Below are positions 5,768-7,547 of a stretch of DNA of 7,547 bases, in pieces. How positions within the stretch are numbered: position 1 is the first letter of the stretch; every line of letters starts with the position of its first letter. Source of the DNA: Candidatus Halomonas stercoripullorum (GTDB taxonomy: Bacteria; Pseudomonadota; Gammaproteobacteria; Pseudomonadales; Halomonadaceae); assembly GCA_019114645.1 (NCBI GenBank), contig DXFC01000093.1:1-7547 (forward strand), read 5' to 3'. A program made the position numbers and the translations under genes. The notes below the pieces were generated by a model. That model saw only the letters and a program-made list of their open reading frames with translations, was not told the DNA's origin and searched no databases.

Positions 5768-7063
5768 ATGGGCAAGAACGTAGTCGTGCTGGGCACCCAG
5801 TGGGGAGATGAAGGCAAGGGTAAAATTGTCGACCTGCTGACTGAGTCCGCGTCAGCGGTGGTGCGTTTTCAAGGTGGCCATAATGCGGGGCATACGCTGG
5901 TCATCGATGGCGAAAAAACCGTATTGCACCTGATTCCTTCCGGAATTCTGCGTGATGACAAGATCTGTGTCATCGGCAATGGCGTCGTCCTCTCTCCCGA
6001 GGCGTTGATCAAGGAGATTCGCGGCCTTGAGGAGCGCGGCGTACCTGTGCGAGAGCGCCTGCGACTCTCCCCCGCCTGTCCGCTGATCCTGCCTTATCAC
6101 GTGCGCCTTGATCAGGCTCGCGAGAAGGCGCGTGGCGTGGCCAAAATCGGTACCACCGGACGCGGTATCGGACCTGCTTACGAAGACAAGGTGGCACGAC
6201 GTGGCCTGCGGCTGGGCGATATGCTGCACCGTGAGCGCTTTGCTTCCAAGCTGGGTGAGGTGCTTGACTACCACAACTTCGTTCTGACCAAGTACCACGG
6301 TGAGGCCCCGGTTGATTTCCAGGAAGTGCTGGATAGTGCTCTGGAAATGGCCGAAGAGCTGAGATCGATGGTATGCGATACCGTGACACTCGTTCACGAA
6401 ATGCGCCGTGCCCGTGAAAACATCCTTTTTGAAGGTGCGCAAGGCTCGCTGCTCGATATCGATCACGGTACCTACCCGTACGTGACCAGCTCCAATACCA
6501 CTGCTGGCGGTACCGCTACCGGCTCCGGAGTCGGGCCGCTTTATCTCGACTATGTGCTGGGTATTACCAAGGCCTATACCACCCGGGTGGGTTCCGGACC
6601 GTTCCCCACCGAGCTGTTCGACGAGCATGGTCGCCACCTTGCCGAGCGTGGTCATGAGTTTGGCGCAACGACCGGACGTCCGCGTCGCTGTGGCTGGTTT
6701 GATGCGGTGGCGCTGCGTCACGCGGTTCAGATCAACTCGATTTCGGGACTGTGCCTGACCAAGCTTGATGTGCTCGACGGTCTGGAAAACATCCGTGTCT
6801 GTGTCGGCTATCGCAGCAAGGACGGGGAGCTGATCGACAACCCGGTCGATTCTGAAGGTTATGAAGCGGTGGAACCGGTTTACGAGGATTTGCCGGGTTG
6901 GAGTGAATCGACGCTGGGCGCCAAGAGCATCGATTCACTGCCGGCCAATGCGCGCTCTTACATCAGCTTCCTTGAAGAGCGGATTGGCATCTCGATCGAC
7001 ATCGTTTCAACCGGACCGGATCGTAACGAGACCATCGTGATGCGCAATCCGTTCGATGACTGA
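5768..7063 (+). CDS. purA: PurA, adenylosuccinate synthetase
   Basis: PurA condenses IMP with aspartate using GTP to give adenylosuccinate, the first committed step to AMP, in the cytoplasm. The 431-residue protein (E. coli 432) starts MGKNVVVLGTQWGDEGKGK: the GDEGKGK nucleotide loop spans 13-19 with the catalytic Asp at 14. GGHNAGHT (36-43) contains the catalytic His at 42. The IMP-binding GTTGRGIGPAYEDK begins at 128. FEGAQGSLLDIDHGTYPYVTSSN, the aspartate-binding ATTGRPRR (300-307) and the guanine-specificity TKLD (331-334) all follow. The ending STGPDRNETIVMRNPF is typical. A purine-rich GAGAG precedes the ATG at about 9 nt. It stands in its usual place downstream of hisZ. Everything needed for activity appears intact. 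Confidence 0.98.
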   Translation: MGKNVVVLGTQWGDEGKGKIVDLLTESASAVVRFQGGHNAGHTLVIDGEKTVLHLIPSGILRDDKICVIGNGVVLSPEALIKEIRGLEERGVPVRERLRLSPACPLILPYHVRLDQAREKARGVAKIGTTGRGIGPAYEDKVARRGLRLGDMLHRERFASKLGEVLDYHNFVLTKYHGEAPVDFQEVLDSALEMAEELRSMVCDTVTLVHEMRRARENILFEGAQGSLLDIDHGTYPYVTSSNTTAGGTATGSGVGPLYLDYVLGITKAYTTRVGSGPFPTELFDEHGRHLAERGHEFGATTGRPRRCGWFDAVALRHAVQINSISGLCLTKLDVLDGLENIRVCVGYRSKDGELIDNPVDSEGYEAVEPVYEDLPGWSESTLGAKSIDSLPANARSYISFLEERIGISIDIVSTGPDRNETIVMRNPFDD

Positions 7064-7076
7064 GCGCGGTAATCGC

Positions 7077-7547
7077 TTACTCCTCCATCCTGACTTCCGC
7101 GGCCGCTGCGAGGGCGGCCTCATCGGAGAGTAGCTGGTGCAGGGTCTCGATGGCCAACTGGCCTTCACTGGCGAACACTTCGTCCAGCCATAGCAGAGCC
7201 TGCTCCTGGTTGGCGTTCTCCAGGCCGCGGGAGGTCAGGTAGGCCTGAGCCAAAGCGAGGCGGGCGGTCGAATGTCCCTGGCTGGCGGCTTCGTAGAGAT
7301 AGTTGGCGCCGAGCTCCGGATCCGCCTCGATATTTTCGCCACGCAAATATTCACGGCCCAACGTGGCCTGAGCGCCTGGATGGCCCTGTTCGGCAGTTTC
7401 CCGCAGCAAGCGGTAACCTTCCTCGACATTCTGATCGATCGCGCCATCGCCGCGCATCAGTGCCACACCGAGCCCGGCACGCGCATAGATGGCGCCGGAG
7501 TCGCTGGCCTGGCGATACCAGCGTTCGGCCAGTTCGGCATCCATGCT
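7077..7547 (-). CDS. Sel1-repeat (TPR-like) protein, C-terminal part, 5' end outside window
   Basis: This is the end of a protein with Sel1-like repeats, helical hairpins of about 36 residues used for protein-protein contacts. 156 residues are visible. Full repeats span about 20-55, 56-91 and 92-129, each with the pattern A-x2-xLG-x2-Y/L-x2-G followed by A-x3-L/W-x4-A-x2-G. The visible segment begins AELAERWYRQASDSG, which is the second helix of an earlier repeat, and the frame stays open to the window edge. The ATG at 7544-7542 is therefore probably internal and the gene continues beyond 7547. The last about 25 residues, after the repeats, are Ala/Glu-rich and non-repeating, ending EVRMEE. 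Whether a signal peptide exists cannot be seen. The specific function is unknown. It is convergent with purA and reads toward it, with 13 nt between the stops. Confidence 0.88.
   Translation of the reverse strand, partial: SMDAELAERWYRQASDSGAIYARAGLGVALMRGDGAIDQNVEEGYRLLRETAEQGHPGAQATLGREYLRGENIEADPELGANYLYEAASQGHSTARLALAQAYLTSRGLENANQEQALLWLDEVFASEGQLAIETLHQLLSDEAALAAAAEVRMEE

Noticed and set aside
5852..6721. 289-codon minus-strand open frame opposite purA
   Set aside because: It lies wholly antisense to the catalytic core of purA, whose own frame is unmistakable.
1..7547. Possible novel defence, mobile or secondary-metabolite system
   Set aside because: All complete genes belong to known housekeeping families in a conserved order, with no integrase, transposase, direct-repeat array or composition break visible.

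Overview
This window looks like an ordinary, well-conserved chromosomal block from a moderately GC-rich gammaproteobacterium. The protein sequences and gene order suggest a relative of Halomonas/Chromohalobacter or, more broadly, of the Pseudomonas side of the class. That placement is inference from remembered family sequences, not a database search. The order is miaA (3' end) - hfq - hflX - hflK - hflC - hisZ - purA, all on the + strand. A convergent Sel1-repeat gene on the - strand runs off the right edge.

Layout. Positions 1-380 hold the C-terminal part of MiaA (tRNA A37 dimethylallyltransferase). A 115-nt gap leads to hfq (496-747), whose stop codon overlaps the ribosome binding site of hflX (TTG start at 756, to 2072). 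A 146-nt intergenic region with overlapping palindromes and a weak promoter-like element precedes hflK (2219-3457). hflC (3458-4351) begins on the base after the hflK stop. A strong intrinsic terminator (4360-4400) follows hflC. hisZ (4424-5605) starts only 23 nt after it. A 162-nt spacer with a candidate sigma-70 promoter precedes purA (5768-7063). The partial Sel1 gene (7547-7077, minus) converges on purA with 13 nt between the stop codons.

How the genes relate. MiaA and Hfq act in tRNA modification and sRNA-based regulation. HflX is a GTPase that splits stalled ribosomes. HflK and HflC form the inner-membrane SPFH complex that surrounds and restrains FtsH. HisZ (with HisG) and PurA are nucleotide-linked biosynthetic enzymes, for histidine and AMP, that share the locus without an obvious mechanistic link to the Hfl proteins.

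I found no mobile element, CRISPR array, tRNA/rRNA gene, toxin-antitoxin pair or defence system, and no undescribed system. The points worth a second look are small: the terminator close to hisZ, the missing DUF2065 (YjeT) gene, the glycine-rich repeats and slippery heptamer early in hflK, the palindromes before hflK, and the partial Sel1 gene.
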